Of a DNA stretch of 17,360 bases, positions 1 to 10,011 are shown piece after piece; position 1 is the first letter of the stretch; every line of letters starts with the position of its first letter. Made by a program: the position numbers and the translations under genes. The DNA is from an uncultured Eubacteriales bacterium (GTDB taxonomy: Bacteria > Bacillota > Clostridia > Oscillospirales > CAG-272), in contig URZF01000013.1 in the NCBI GenBank assembly GCA_900552255.1, positions 1 through 17,360 of the forward strand, in the 5' to 3' direction. The notes below the pieces were generated by a model, which saw only the letters and a list, made by a program, of their open reading frames with translations, was not told where the DNA came from and did no database searches.

Positions 1-115
1 TATTGCAGCGATGGTACTCGGAGTAAGTGCGTGCGGAAATTCTGCTAACAAGGAAAATACAGCAACAGAGTCGCAGCGCTCTTTCCCTCTGAATTTTGAG
101 GTTTCGTTAATTTAA
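1..115 (+). pseudogene. 5' fragment of a lipoprotein gene, truncated against ilvD
   Basis: Reading from base 2, the frame gives a hydrophobic stretch ending in a lipobox (V-S-A-C, Cys codon at 32-34), followed by G-N-S and a polar Ser/Asn/Lys/Glu/Thr-rich linker. This is the usual layout of a Gram-positive lipoprotein signal peptide and tether, as in ABC transporter substrate-binding proteins. The start codon lies outside the window. After about 24 residues the sequence stops looking like a lipoprotein and the frame ends at a TAA at 113-115, inside the convergent 3' end of ilvD. No mature domain is present, so I read it as a gene remnant or an artificial or recombination junction. The N-terminal signature is convincing; the interpretation of the break is inference. 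The transported substrate cannot be guessed. Confidence 0.55.
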
Positions 116-1762
116 AATCGCGCCGGAGGCGCCTCCGGAAACAAGCGCGGCATACCGTTTCAAATAGCCGAAAAGCTCTTTTTTGAGAGGGACGAACGTC
201 TCTTTCCGCTTTTCCATTTCCGCATCGCTGACTTTCAGCTCGATCCGATTTTCGGGAATATTGATCTCGATGATATCTCCCTCCCGCACAAGACCGATGG
301 GGCCCCCGCTTGCCGCCTCGGGCGTGATGTGGCCGACGCAGGCGCCTCGTGTGGCGCCGCTGAATCGTCCGTCCGTGATCAGCGCGACGCTGCCTCCAAG
401 TCCCATTCCCATAATGGCGGATGTGGGATTGAGCATTTCACGCATGCCGGGACCGCCCTTGGGGCCCTCATAGCGGATCACAACCACATCGCCGGGGCGG
501 ATTTTTCCGGCATTGATTGCCGCCTGCGCATCTTCCTCGCAGTCAAAGACTCTTGCCGGCCCTTCGTGAACCAGCATTTCCGGCAGGACGGCCGAACGTT
601 TGACCACGCAGCCCTCCGGCGCGAGATTGCCGCGGAGCACCGCGATACCGCCGGTGCCGCTGTAAGGCGATTCGATGGGACGGATGACGTTGTGGTTGAG
701 GTTGGGGCAGCTCTTGATATTCTCGCCGACGTTTTTTCCGGTTGCCGTTATGCAGTCGGTGTGCAGCAGATTTTTTTTGCTTAACTCGTTCATGACCGCA
801 TAAACGCCGCCGGCCGCATCCAGATCCTCCATATAGGTTCTTCCCGCGGGCGCCAGATGACAGAGATTCGGCGTTTTTGCGCTGATCTCGTTGGCAATAT
901 CGAGAGTGATATCGATGCCGCATTCGTGGGCGATCGCCGGCAGGTGCAGCATGGTATTGGTGGAGCATCCCAGCGCCATATCCACCGTCAAGGCGTTCAT
1001 CAAAGCCTCTTTCGTCATGATATCGCGGGGACGGATGTTCCGCTTCAAGAGCTCCATTACCGCCATCCCCGCATGCTTTGCCAGCTCGATGCGGGCGGAA
1101 TAAACAGCGGGAACGGTGCCGTTGCCTTGCAGCGCCATGCCGAGCGCTTCGGTCAGACAGTTCATGGAATTTGCGGTATACATTCCCGAGCAGGAGCCGC
1201 AGGTCGGGCAGGTTTTGCATTCGTATTCGCGCAGCTTCTCCTCGGAGATTTTGCCGGCATTGAACGCGCCGACTGCCTCCGATATGGAGGAAAAGCTGGT
1301 TTTTGCTCCATCGACCGAGCCCGCCAGCATCGGACCGCCGCTGACAAAAACGGTAGGAATGTTTATTCTTGCCGCCGCCATCAGAAGCCCGGGGACGTTT
1401 TTGTCACAATTCGGGACCATGACCAGCGCATCGAATCCGTGCGCCAAGGCCATAGCCTCCGTGGAGTCGGCAATCAGCTCGCGGGTGACAAGCGAATATT
1501 TCATGCCGGTATGTCCCATGGCAATACCGTCGCAGACCGCGATCGCGGGAAAAACGATGGGAGTGCCGCCTGCCATTGCCACTCCCAGCTTTACCGCATC
1601 CACAATCTTGTCGATGTTCATGTGTCCCGGTACGATTTCATTGTAGGAGCTGACGATTCCGACAAGCGGACGGCCGATTTCCTCGCTTGTCAGTCCGAGC
1701 GCGTGATATAAAGCTCTGTGAGGAGCGTTTTGTGTGCCGTTTTTGATAGCATCGCTTTTCAT
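107..1762 (-). CDS. ilvD: Dihydroxy-acid dehydratase
   Basis: IlvD (551 aa, full family length) dehydrates 2,3-dihydroxy-isovalerate and 2,3-dihydroxy-3-methylvalerate to the keto acids that precede valine, leucine and isoleucine. It is a cytoplasmic Fe-S enzyme. Visible family motifs are [10 protein letters not shown] (residues 76-85), PNCDKNVPG with Cys119, [17 protein letters not shown] with Cys191, and near the C-terminus [10 protein letters not shown], whose serine belongs to the active site in this family. Cys119 and Cys191 match the conserved cluster ligands. The start at 1762 is preceded by AGGAG at a normal distance. It is the last gene of the leu-ilv operon, 71 nt after ilvC, and a hairpin lies in that gap. 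Its last codons contain a perfect 16-bp palindrome (123-138). No clear terminator follows, and a broken lipoprotein gene converges on its stop codon. Confidence 0.97.
   Translation of the reverse strand: MKSDAIKNGTQNAPHRALYHALGLTSEEIGRPLVGIVSSYNEIVPGHMNIDKIVDAVKLGVAMAGGTPIVFPAIAVCDGIAMGHTGMKYSLVTRELIADSTEAMALAHGFDALVMVPNCDKNVPGLLMAAARINIPTVFVSGGPMLAGSVDGAKTSFSSISEAVGAFNAGKISEEKLREYECKTCPTCGSCSGMYTANSMNCLTEALGMALQGNGTVPAVYSARIELAKHAGMAVMELLKRNIRPRDIMTKEALMNALTVDMALGCSTNTMLHLPAIAHECGIDITLDIANEISAKTPNLCHLAPAGRTYMEDLDAAGGVYAVMNELSKKNLLHTDCITATGKNVGENIKSCPNLNHNVIRPIESPYSGTGGIAVLRGNLAPEGCVVKRSAVLPEMLVHEGPARVFDCEEDAQAAINAGKIRPGDVVVIRYEGPKGGPGMREMLNPTSAIMGMGLGGSVALITDGRFSGATRGACVGHITPEAASGGPIGLVREGDIIEINIPENRIELKVSDAEMEKRKETFVPLKKELFGYLKRYAALVSGGASGAILN
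123..138 (-). repeat. 16-bp perfect palindrome in the ilvD 3' end
   Basis: CCGGAGGCGCCTCCGG is its own reverse complement and lies in the last codons of ilvD. As RNA it can fold as a 6-bp GC stem with a 4-nt loop. On the ilvD strand it is followed after about 5 nt by ATTTTAAATT, which includes the stop codon. This resembles a weak intrinsic terminator, but the U-run is short and interrupted. Confidence 0.5.
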
Positions 1763-1795
1763 GAGAAAAGACTCCTTTCACGGAATGGATAGCAG

Positions 1796-1824
1796 AGGCA
1801 AGGGAAGCGCCGCTCCCCTTGCCT
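1796..1824 (-). repeat. Intercistronic hairpin between ilvC and ilvD
   Basis: The 71-nt ilvC-ilvD gap holds a nearly perfect inverted repeat. AGGCAAGGG pairs with CCCTTGCCT, and the stem can continue through a G-U pair into AGCG/CGCT. No U-run follows on the operon strand, so it does not look like a terminator. A role as an mRNA stability or processing element, or in setting the ilvD level apart from the upstream genes, is inference. Confidence 0.6.
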
Positions 1825-1833
1825 TTGACACCA

Positions 1834-3386
<1,553 letters not shown>

Positions 3387-3387
3387 A

Positions 3388-5058
3388 TCAGCTATCCACC
3401 TTTACAATGATATCGTCCATGCACCCGCCCGGCGGAAGCATGGGGAGGACAAATTCGTCCTTGTCGATGGCGCAGTCGATCACGTAAGGCCCATCTTGAT
3501 AGGCAAAAGTCTTTTTCAAAGCGTCCTCAAGCTCCTCCGGTGACGAAACACGCTCTCCGTCCGCGCCGAAAGCCTTGGATAAAGCCACGAAATCGGTTTT
3601 TCGGTCGAGTACGGTGTTGGAATAATGCTTGTCGAAAAAGAGCGTCTGCCATTGTCTGACCATGCCGAGCACGCCGTTGTTCATGATGAGGATTACAAGA
3701 GGAACGCGATAGCTAACAGCGGTCGCAAGCTCGTGAAGGCACATTCCGAAGCTGCCGTCTCCGGTAATCAGAACGCTGCGCTCTCCGGTGCCAAGCGCCG
3801 CGCCGATGGCCGCGCCGAGCCCATAGCCCATTGTGCCGAGGCCGCCGCTGGAAATAAATCGGCGGCTGCTTTTGAAAAACAGATTCTGCGCCGCCCACAT
3901 CTGATGCTGACCTACGTCGGTCGCGACCGGTGTTTCTGCCGACAAATATCGGTTCAGCGTTAAGATCACATTTCGGGGCGTCAAGCCTGTTCTGTTGTCC
4001 AGATACGTTTCCTCTTCCTCTCGGAATTGACGGATTTGTGCCTGCCATTCCGGTCTTTTCTGTCCCTTGATTTGCGGCAGCAGCTCTTGCAGCGTTTTTT
4101 TGACGTCCCCGCGGAGTCCATGCACGGTATTGACCGTCTTGAAAAGCTCGGAACCGTCGATATCGATGTGAACGACACGCGCCTTGCCGGCAAATTTTGT
4201 CCGATTTCCGGTCGCCCGGTCGTTGAAGCGGACGCCGAGAGCGACGATGCAGTCGGCATGATGCATCGCCATGGAGGAGGCGTAATGCCCGTGCATCCCC
4301 TGCATTCCCAAAAGACGGGGATAGTCCGTGGGAATTGCCGAAAGCCCCATCATGGAGCAGCCGAGCGGCGCGTCGATCTTTTCGGCGAGGGCAAGCATTT
4401 CCTCTTGGGCGCCTGCCGAAATGACGCCGCCGCCGAAATAAATATAAGGTTTCTCGGCGGAATTGATGCAGTCCGCCGCTTGCCTTATACGGATATCCTT
4501 TGCCGCGGATCTTTCGTCCGGCGTGACCGGCGGCTGCTCCGCATATTCGCAGGTTGCAATTTGCACATCCTTGGGAACGTCGACCAAGACCGGTCCCGGT
4601 CTGCCGGATAGGGCGAGACGGAAAGCCTCTCGGATCGTATCGGCAAGCCGCTCCACCGTCCCGACAAAAAAGTTGTGCTTGGTTATGGGAAGGGTAATCC
4701 CCGTGATATCGATTTCCTGGAAGCTGTCGGTGCCGATCTGTGAGGTAGGTACGTTCCCGCAGATCGCGACCATCGGGATAGAATCGAGATAAGCGGTGGC
4801 GATCCCCGTTACCAAATTGGTAGCGCCGGGACCCGAGGTGGACATTACGACGCCGACCTTGCCGGTCGCTCTGGCATATCCGTCTGCGGCATGGGAGGCC
4901 CCTTGTTCGTGCGCCGTCAAAACGTGCCGGATTTTATCTTGATATTTGTATAGGGAATCATATACGTTCAGGATCTGCCCGCCCGGATATCCGAACACAA
5001 TCTCGCAGCCTTGCTCGATCAGCGTTCTGACGATGATGTCTGCTCCGGATATTGTCAT
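3388..5058 (-). CDS. ilvB: Acetolactate synthase large (catalytic) subunit
   Basis: This 556-aa thiamine-diphosphate enzyme condenses two pyruvates to acetolactate, or pyruvate plus 2-oxobutyrate to acetohydroxybutyrate, the first common step of branched-chain synthesis. The N-terminal domain has FGYPGGQILNVYD and HEQGASHAADGYARATGKVG, with the catalytic Glu at residue 51. The C-terminal ThDP motif starts at GDG (433-435) and continues to the Asn-Asn of IMNNGVLGMVRQW. The family FAD region lies between them. Length and motifs are those of the biosynthetic synthase rather than the catabolic AlsS type, and the adjacent ilvN supports this. The start is one base after the leuB stop, with AAGGAG inside the leuB end, which suggests translational coupling. 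Confidence 0.97.
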   Translation of the reverse strand: MTISGADIIVRTLIEQGCEIVFGYPGGQILNVYDSLYKYQDKIRHVLTAHEQGASHAADGYARATGKVGVVMSTSGPGATNLVTGIATAYLDSIPMVAICGNVPTSQIGTDSFQEIDITGITLPITKHNFFVGTVERLADTIREAFRLALSGRPGPVLVDVPKDVQIATCEYAEQPPVTPDERSAAKDIRIRQAADCINSAEKPYIYFGGGVISAGAQEEMLALAEKIDAPLGCSMMGLSAIPTDYPRLLGMQGMHGHYASSMAMHHADCIVALGVRFNDRATGNRTKFAGKARVVHIDIDGSELFKTVNTVHGLRGDVKKTLQELLPQIKGQKRPEWQAQIRQFREEEETYLDNRTGLTPRNVILTLNRYLSAETPVATDVGQHQMWAAQNLFFKSSRRFISSGGLGTMGYGLGAAIGAALGTGERSVLITGDGSFGMCLHELATAVSYRVPLVILIMNNGVLGMVRQWQTLFFDKHYSNTVLDRKTDFVALSKAFGADGERVSSPEELEDALKKTFAYQDGPYVIDCAIDKDEFVLPMLPPGGCMDDIIVKVDS

Positions 5059-5059
5059 G

Positions 5060-6160
5060 TTAGTTCTCCTTTGTCAGGAAGCCTGCGATGAGGCGTCCGC
5101 ACTCATGGCAGCCGATTTTTTTACATTCTGCAATCTCCATGGGATCGGACGGCATGATATCCGCCGTGCGCCAGCCCTCGTCCAAGAGCGCTGATACGGC
5201 GTTTTCGACCGCCTGCGCCTCCGACGGCATGCCGAAACTGTAACGCAGCATCATGGCTGCCGAAAGAATTGTGCCGATGGGGTTGGCGGTGTCTGTCCCG
5301 GCGATGTCCGGCGCGGAGCCGTGGATCGGCTCATATAGTCCGCAGGAGGATGCGCCGAGACTGGAGGAGGGAATCATGCCGATGGAGCCGGTGATCATGG
5401 ATGCCTCGTCGGAAAGGATATCGCCGAACATGTTTTCCGTCACGATCACATCGAACTGCGAGGGGTCTTTGACGATCTGCATGGCGCAGTTGTCCACCAG
5501 CATATCGGAGAGCTCCACGTCGGGATATTCCGCGGCAAGGCGGTGCATCGTGCGCTTCCAAAGCCGGCTGGAATCGAGCACGTTGCTTTTTTCCACCGAA
5601 CAAAGCCGGCCGTTCCGCTTTCTTGCGGTCTCAAAGCCGATTCTGCCGATGCGCTCGATTTCCGCTTCGGTATAGGAAAGAAGATCGGTCGCGGTAAGCT
5701 CTCCGTTTATCGGTTCCGTTTTGTGCGCGCCGAAGTAAATGCCGCCGATGAGCTCGCGCACAATGATGAAGTCGATTCCCTTGTCCACAATGGATTTTTT
5801 CAGCGGGGAAGCGCCGGCCAGCTGCTTCCATATTTTCGCGGGACGGTTGTTGCTGTATACCCCCATGCCGGCGCGCAGGCGCAGAAGGCCCTTTTCGGGG
5901 CGCATATCCCCGGGGACGTCGTTCCATTTGCTTCCCCCCACCGCGCCCAGCAGCACGCTGTCGGAGCGTACGCACTTTTCGAGCATTTCGGCGGGGAGCG
6001 GATCGCCCCATTTGTCGATGGCGCAGCCTCCCATATCCACATCGGTATAATGAAAGGTATGGCCGTACAGCTCGGCGATTCGGTTTAGGACGAGCAAGGC
6101 TTCATTTACAATTTCGGGACCGATCCCGTCCCCGCGGATAACGGCGATATTTTTAATCAT
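5060..6160 (-). CDS. leuB: 3-isopropylmalate dehydrogenase
   Basis: LeuB (366 aa) oxidatively decarboxylates 3-isopropylmalate with NAD to 2-oxoisocaproate, the last leucine-specific step before transamination. Visible motifs are GDGIGPEIV at the N-terminus, GAVGGSKW, the arginine-rich [26 protein letters not shown] (catalytic Tyr142), Lys191, and the metal-binding aspartates Asp223, Asp247 and Asp251 around [12 protein letters not shown]. The C-terminus carries three close cysteines (Cys346, Cys351, Cys354). The gene overlaps the leuD 3' end by 8 bp. Its binding site GGAGG lies inside leuD and within a short palindrome that could hide it (6170-6184). Fourth in the operon, followed by ilvB after one base. 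Confidence 0.97.
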   Translation of the reverse strand: MIKNIAVIRGDGIGPEIVNEALLVLNRIAELYGHTFHYTDVDMGGCAIDKWGDPLPAEMLEKCVRSDSVLLGAVGGSKWNDVPGDMRPEKGLLRLRAGMGVYSNNRPAKIWKQLAGASPLKKSIVDKGIDFIIVRELIGGIYFGAHKTEPINGELTATDLLSYTEAEIERIGRIGFETARKRNGRLCSVEKSNVLDSSRLWKRTMHRLAAEYPDVELSDMLVDNCAMQIVKDPSQFDVIVTENMFGDILSDEASMITGSIGMIPSSSLGASSCGLYEPIHGSAPDIAGTDTANPIGTILSAAMMLRYSFGMPSEAQAVENAVSALLDEGWRTADIMPSDPMEIAECKKIGCHECGRLIAGFLTKEN

Positions 6161-6650
6161 GGCTGCTTTCCTCCTTTAAGGAGGCGAGCAGTCCGCCGCA
6201 CCGAATGATGTTTTGGATAAAAGGAGGAAAAGGCTGGGCGCGATAGGATTTCCCGGCGGTGATATCGACGATCTCTCCGGTACCGAAATCCACCTTTATC
6301 TTGTCGCCGGCGGAAATCTCTTCCGCCGCTTCCTCACATTCGAGAATCGGAAGTCCGATGTTGATCGCATTGCGGTAGAAGATCCTCGCGAAGCTTTTGG
6401 CGATGACGCAGCCGACCCCGCAGGCTTTGATGACAAGCGGCGCGTGCTCGCGGGAGGAGCCGCAGCCGAAGTTCCAGCCCGCCACGATGACGTCGCCTTT
6501 TTGGACCTTTTTGACAAAGTCCGCGTCGATATCCTCCATGCAGTGCTGCGAAAGCTCCGCCGCGCTCGGTGTGTTCAGATAGCGCGCGGGGATGATGACG
6601 TCGGTATCCACATTGTCCGGATATTTGAAAACGTTTCCCTGAGTGTTCAT
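6153..6650 (-). CDS. leuD: 3-isopropylmalate dehydratase small subunit
   Basis: LeuD (165 aa, the short form typical of Clostridia and archaea) is the swivel-domain partner of LeuC. Together they convert 2-isopropylmalate to 3-isopropylmalate through a dehydrated intermediate. Characteristic motifs are [14 protein letters not shown] (residues 13-26), [14 protein letters not shown] (58-71), and [21 protein letters not shown] (81-101). It starts one base after the leuC stop (TAA T ATG) with a purine-rich AAGGGGG site in the leuC end, and it overlaps leuB by 8 bp at its own end. Pairing directly with leuC inside a leucine operon makes this LeuD rather than a homoaconitase small subunit. Confidence 0.96.
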   Translation of the reverse strand: MNTQGNVFKYPDNVDTDVIIPARYLNTPSAAELSQHCMEDIDADFVKKVQKGDVIVAGWNFGCGSSREHAPLVIKACGVGCVIAKSFARIFYRNAINIGLPILECEEAAEEISAGDKIKVDFGTGEIVDITAGKSYRAQPFPPFIQNIIRCGGLLASLKEESSHD

Positions 6651-6651
6651 A

Positions 6652-7914
6652 TTATTCGTCCCCCTTGTACTCGGTAATAAAGCCCGTCAGCGCGCTGGCT
6701 GCCGCCGTTTGAGGCGAAGCGAGATAAACTTCGCTTTTCACGTGTCCCATTCTGCCCACGAAATTGCGGTTGGTGGTGGCAAGGCAGCGCTCTCCCGCTG
6801 CGAGAATGCCCATGTAGCCGCCGAGACATGGTCCGCAGGTAGGCGTAGATACCACCGCGCCCGCATCGATGAACGCGGTGACAAATCCGCGCTCCACACA
6901 TTCGCGCATGATCTGCATGGTGGCGGGAATGATGATGCAGCGCACACCGTTCGCGACGTGTTTGCCTTTCAGAATGTGATACGCCGCCTCCATGTCCTCC
7001 ATCCTGCCGTTGGTGCAGCTGCCGATGACCACCTGATCGATCGCAATGTCGGAAAGCTCGGAGGCTTTTTTCGTGTTTTCCGGCAGATGAGGGCAGCTCA
7101 CGGTCGGCGTGATGGCGGAGAGGTCGATTTCGATCGTTTTTTCATACTCCGCGTCCTCGTCCGCGGTATAGACGACGGGCGGACGCTCCGACCGTCCATC
7201 AAGATAGGAAAGCGTAGTGTCGTCCACCGGGAATATGCCGTTTTTCGCGCCGGCCTCGATGGCCATGTTGCAGATGCAAAGGCGGTCGTCCATAGAAAGA
7301 CTGGCGACGCCGTCGCCGGTAAATTCCATGCTCTTGTAAAGCGCACCGTCCACGCCGATCATGCCGATGATGGTCAGAATCAGGTCCTTGCCGCTGCAAT
7401 TTTGAGGCAGTTTGCCTGTCAAGTGGAAGCGAATGGCGGAGGGGACCCTGAACCACGCCATACCGGTGGCCATACCGGCCGCCATGTCGGTGCTTCCCAC
7501 GCCGGTCGAGAAAGCGCCCAGAGCGCCATAGGTGCAGGTGTGGCTGTCGGCGCCGATGATGCAGTCGCCCGCCGTGACGACCCCTTGCTCGGGAAGCAGG
7601 GCGTGCTCGATGCCCATTTTTCCCACGTCGTAGAAATGGCTCACACAGTGCGAGCAGGCAAATTCCCGGCATGTCTTGGATTGCTCCGCCGCCTTGATGT
7701 CCTTGTTGGGGACAAAGTGATCAAGGACGATGGCGATCCTGTCCTTGTCAAAGACCTTGTCGAATCCCGCTTTTTTGAATTCGTTTACCGCCACGGGCGT
7801 CGTGATATCGTTGCCGAGCACGATGTCGAGCTTTGCGCGGGTCAGCTGACCGGGGACTACACGTTCAAGCCCCGCGTGAGCGGCAAGGATTTTTTGTGTC
7901 ATTGTCATTCCCAT
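6652..7914 (-). CDS. leuC: 3-isopropylmalate dehydratase large subunit
   Basis: LeuC (420 aa) is the aconitase-like catalytic subunit carrying the [4Fe-4S] cluster. The three ligand cysteines are visible as Cys300 in GSCTNGR and Cys360 and Cys363 in CGPCLGG. Other family motifs are [21 protein letters not shown] (about 121-141) and [10 protein letters not shown] near the C-terminus. The frame stays open 87 codons further upstream into leuA, but I place the start at 7914. AAGGAGG lies 7 nt before that ATG, the protein then begins M-G-M-T-M-T-Q-K as family members do, and the upstream part is arginine-rich shadow sequence. The gene is 17 nt after leuA and one base before leuD. Confidence 0.96.
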   Translation of the reverse strand: MGMTMTQKILAAHAGLERVVPGQLTRAKLDIVLGNDITTPVAVNEFKKAGFDKVFDKDRIAIVLDHFVPNKDIKAAEQSKTCREFACSHCVSHFYDVGKMGIEHALLPEQGVVTAGDCIIGADSHTCTYGALGAFSTGVGSTDMAAGMATGMAWFRVPSAIRFHLTGKLPQNCSGKDLILTIIGMIGVDGALYKSMEFTGDGVASLSMDDRLCICNMAIEAGAKNGIFPVDDTTLSYLDGRSERPPVVYTADEDAEYEKTIEIDLSAITPTVSCPHLPENTKKASELSDIAIDQVVIGSCTNGRMEDMEAAYHILKGKHVANGVRCIIIPATMQIMRECVERGFVTAFIDAGAVVSTPTCGPCLGGYMGILAAGERCLATTNRNFVGRMGHVKSEVYLASPQTAAASALTGFITEYKGDE

Positions 7915-7921
7915 AAATAAG

Positions 7922-7928
7922 CCTCCTT
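7922..7928 (-). promoter_or_regulatory. Ribosome binding site of leuC
   Basis: AAGGAGG lies 7 nt upstream of the ATG at 7914, in the 17-nt gap between leuA and leuC. It decides the leuC start against the longer open frame that runs back into leuA. Confidence 0.85.
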
Positions 7929-7931
7929 GAT

Positions 7932-9596
7932 TCATGATTTCATGTTGTGATAGGCGCTGAGCAGAGCGTCTGCGCCGGCGTGAATGATATCGGTATCGGT
8001 GCCGGCGCCCCAAGCCATGCTGCCGTCCGGCGCTTTCAGCCCGATATAGGCAGCCGCGATGCTGCCGGAGCCCTGCTCCTGCATGCTGTGCTCGGTATAA
8101 ACCTCCAGCACATAATCCGCCTTTGTATAAGCCTTCAAGGCGTTGCTGACGGCGTCGAGCGAGCCGTTGCCGCACGCTCGGAGTGTCGTCTCCTCACCGT
8201 TTCGGCAGAAGGTGATCTCGGTTTCCACCTCTCCCCCGCGGCGGTAAAAATGCATGTCGGAAATGGAAAGGGCGGAGGACCGCAGAAAGTAATTGCTTTT
8301 GAAGATTTCAAGGATTTCGCCTGCTTTTAGCTCCTTATGCTCTCTGTCGGATATGCTCTTGCAGAGATAGCTGAAATGCTCGCGCATGCCCGCAGGCAGG
8401 GAATATCCGTATGTCTGCTCCAGCAGATATCCGATGCCGCCCTTGCCGCTCTGGGAGTTGACTCGAATGACGTCTGCGTCATAGGTGCGGCTGATGTCCT
8501 TCGGATCGATCGGTATGTATGGCACCGTCCAGCGGTGGAGCCCTTTTTCCTCGCGGTATTTCATTCCCTTGGCGATCGCGTCCTGGTGACTGCCCGAAAA
8601 GGCGGCGAACACCAATGCCCCCGCGTAGGGCGCGCGCTCATAGACGTGCATTCTTGTGCATTTTTCATATTTTTCCACAAGCATCGGAATGTTGGAAAGA
8701 TCTAACTTAGGGTCCACGCCGTGGGAATACATGTTCATCGCCAGCGTGATGATGTCCACGTTTCCGGTTCTTTCGCCGTTGCCGAAAAGCGTTCCTTCCA
8801 CGCGGTCGGCGCCTGCGAGCAGGGCGAGCTCGGTGTCGGCGACACCGGTGCCGCGGTCGTTGTGCGGATGCAGGGAAAGGGTTACGTGCTCGCGGTATTT
8901 GAGGTTTTCGCTCATGTATTCCACTTGGCCCGCATACACGTGCGGCAGGCTCATTTCCACCGTTACCGGCAGATTGATGATGACATTGTTGGTTTCGGAC
9001 GGCTCCAATACGTCCAGCACCGCATTGCAGACCTCCAAGGCATACTCCGGCTCCGTGCCGGTGAAGCTTTCGGGAGAATATTCAAAGCGGAAATTTCCCT
9101 CATATTCTCCTGCCAGTTTTTTTACAAGCTTCGCGCCGTCGACCGCGATTTTTTTGATTTCCTCCTTGGATTTTCGGAATACCTGCTCCCGCTGGGCGAC
9201 ACTTACCGAATTATAAAAGTGAATGATCGCGCTGGGCGCGCCCTTGCAGGCGTCAAAGGTTTTGCGGATGATATGCTCCCGGCACTGAGTGAGCACCTGG
9301 ACCGTCACATCCTGCGGGATCATGCTGTTGTCGATCAGCGTGCGCAGAAACTCATATTCGGTTTCGCTGGCGGCGGGGAAGCCCACTTCGATTTCCTTGA
9401 AACCGACGTCGAGAAGAACTTTGTAATATTCCAGCTTTTCCTCGAGGCTCATGGGAATGACGAGGCTTTGGTTGCCGTCCCGCATATCCACGCTGCACCA
9501 TAAGGGCGCTTTTTCAATATGATCCTTGGTCACCCATTTGCTGTACTTGGCCGGCGCGGGGTAGTAGCCCGTGCCGTATTTGCTTGCGTCCATCAT
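7932..9596 (-). CDS. leuA: 2-isopropylmalate synthase, long (LeuA2-like) type
   Basis: LeuA condenses acetyl-CoA with 2-oxoisovalerate, the committed step of leucine synthesis. At 554 aa and with the N-terminus [12 protein letters not shown], it belongs to the longer form best known from actinobacteria and fungi rather than the roughly 510-aa form. The TIM-barrel HMGL-like domain starts near residue 32 with DMRDGNQSL (metal-binding Asp40). It carries [11 protein letters not shown] with His243 and His245 and GNGERTGN at 272-279. The C-terminal part (about 430-554) is the LeuA regulatory domain, with an ending rich in Gly and Ala ([17 protein letters not shown]). This domain binds leucine in the family, so feedback inhibition is expected. 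First gene of the operon; its ATG pair follows AAAGGAGT at about 10 nt. Upstream lies a leucine T-box. Confidence 0.95.
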   Translation of the reverse strand: MMDASKYGTGYYPAPAKYSKWVTKDHIEKAPLWCSVDMRDGNQSLVIPMSLEEKLEYYKVLLDVGFKEIEVGFPAASETEYEFLRTLIDNSMIPQDVTVQVLTQCREHIIRKTFDACKGAPSAIIHFYNSVSVAQREQVFRKSKEEIKKIAVDGAKLVKKLAGEYEGNFRFEYSPESFTGTEPEYALEVCNAVLDVLEPSETNNVIINLPVTVEMSLPHVYAGQVEYMSENLKYREHVTLSLHPHNDRGTGVADTELALLAGADRVEGTLFGNGERTGNVDIITLAMNMYSHGVDPKLDLSNIPMLVEKYEKCTRMHVYERAPYAGALVFAAFSGSHQDAIAKGMKYREEKGLHRWTVPYIPIDPKDISRTYDADVIRVNSQSGKGGIGYLLEQTYGYSLPAGMREHFSYLCKSISDREHKELKAGEILEIFKSNYFLRSSALSISDMHFYRRGGEVETEITFCRNGEETTLRACGNGSLDAVSNALKAYTKADYVLEVYTEHSMQEQGSGSIAAAYIGLKAPDGSMAWGAGTDTDIIHAGADALLSAYHNMKS

Positions 9597-9690
9597 CTCT
9601 GTTTGACTCCTTTTTCTCTACTGCCTTTTCAGAGGCATTTTTGTATAAGAATTTTTTACCGCCGAAAGAAACCTCTGTGCTTTTCCGAAT
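9597..9690 (-). other. Leader between T-box terminator and leuA
   Basis: About 94 nt separate the end of the T-box terminator from the leuA ATG. It holds the leuA ribosome binding site (AAAGGAGT) and a weak CAGAGG/CCTCTG inverted repeat. I see no further gene or strong structure. Confidence 0.4.
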
Positions 9691-9741
9691 AAAAATAGAA
9701 AACACCCGTCTCAAAGCGGTCATTAGCTTTGAGACGGGTGT
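9691..9741 (-). terminator. T-box intrinsic terminator
   Basis: A perfect 16-bp stem (ACACCCGTCTCAAAGC with GCTTTGAGACGGGTGT) encloses an 8-nt loop and is followed by TTTTCTATTTTTA on the minus strand. Part of its 5' arm (CTCAAA, 9728-9733) is shared with the alternative antiterminator. Confidence 0.95.
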
Positions 9742-9977
9742 AGAAAACCATTTACACTCGCGGTACCACTCAAATTGCAGATGTAAAAATCTGCCTCCTC
9801 TTCGGAGCGCAATACTCCTATGCACTGACGTAGCGTTCACGGGAAGCGTCTACTTGCCGTCTGCTTTCAACCCTCCGGCTCGGAAGTGAGAGGCCGTTCA
9901 GAATGATTGATGCCGATTCACACCTGCCATCGGCTCTCTGGAAAAAATCAAGCTGGACCGTCTTCGTCATTGCCTTT
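9691..9977 (-). promoter_or_regulatory. T-box riboswitch, leucine type
   Basis: On the minus strand this leader contains the T-box core GAGTGGTACCGCGAG (near 9757-9771). Upstream is a Stem I-like 5' strand (AGAGAGCCG, then a GGTGTGAA distal loop) returning as CGGCCTCTCACTTCC. The codon CTC followed by A, at 9888-9890, is in the position expected for the specifier; CTC at 9890-9892 is the alternative. Both are leucine. A clean Stem III (GCAGAT/ATCTGC, 9777-9794) precedes the core. The bulge TGGT is complementary to ACCA, the 3' end of a tRNA with discriminator A, as tRNA-Leu has. Antiterminator pairing is visible: TTTGAG just before the bulge matches CTCAAA in the terminator 5' arm, and GTGTA matches TACAC. 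Uncharged tRNA-Leu should therefore promote readthrough into leuA-ilvD. Confidence 0.93.
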
Positions 9978-9982
9978 ATGCT

Positions 9983-10011
9983 ATTAAACCATTTTTCCGG
10001 GCGTTTGTCAA
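9983..10011 (-). promoter_or_regulatory. Sigma-A promoter of the leu-ilv operon
   Basis: The minus strand shows a perfect -35 TTGACA (10006-10011), a 17-nt spacer and -10 TTTAAT (9983-9988) preceded by TGG, an extended -10 TG. An A-rich tract lies just upstream. The start site is expected near 9975-9977, which is the 5' end of the T-box leader. Confidence 0.85.

Noticed and set aside
6643..7920. 425-codon open frame antisense to leuC
   Set aside because: It mirrors leuC exactly, is His/Arg/Gly-rich without recognisable motifs, and has no support beyond being open.
7915..8175. 87-codon N-terminal extension of leuC into leuA
   Set aside because: Arginine-rich shadow of leuA; the binding site AAGGAGG and the family N-terminus place the start at 7914.
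9628..9650. Mini-ORF (M-P-L-K-R-Q) as a leucine attenuator peptide
   Set aside because: Only one leucine codon, no binding site, and it lies after the T-box terminator, which already explains the control.
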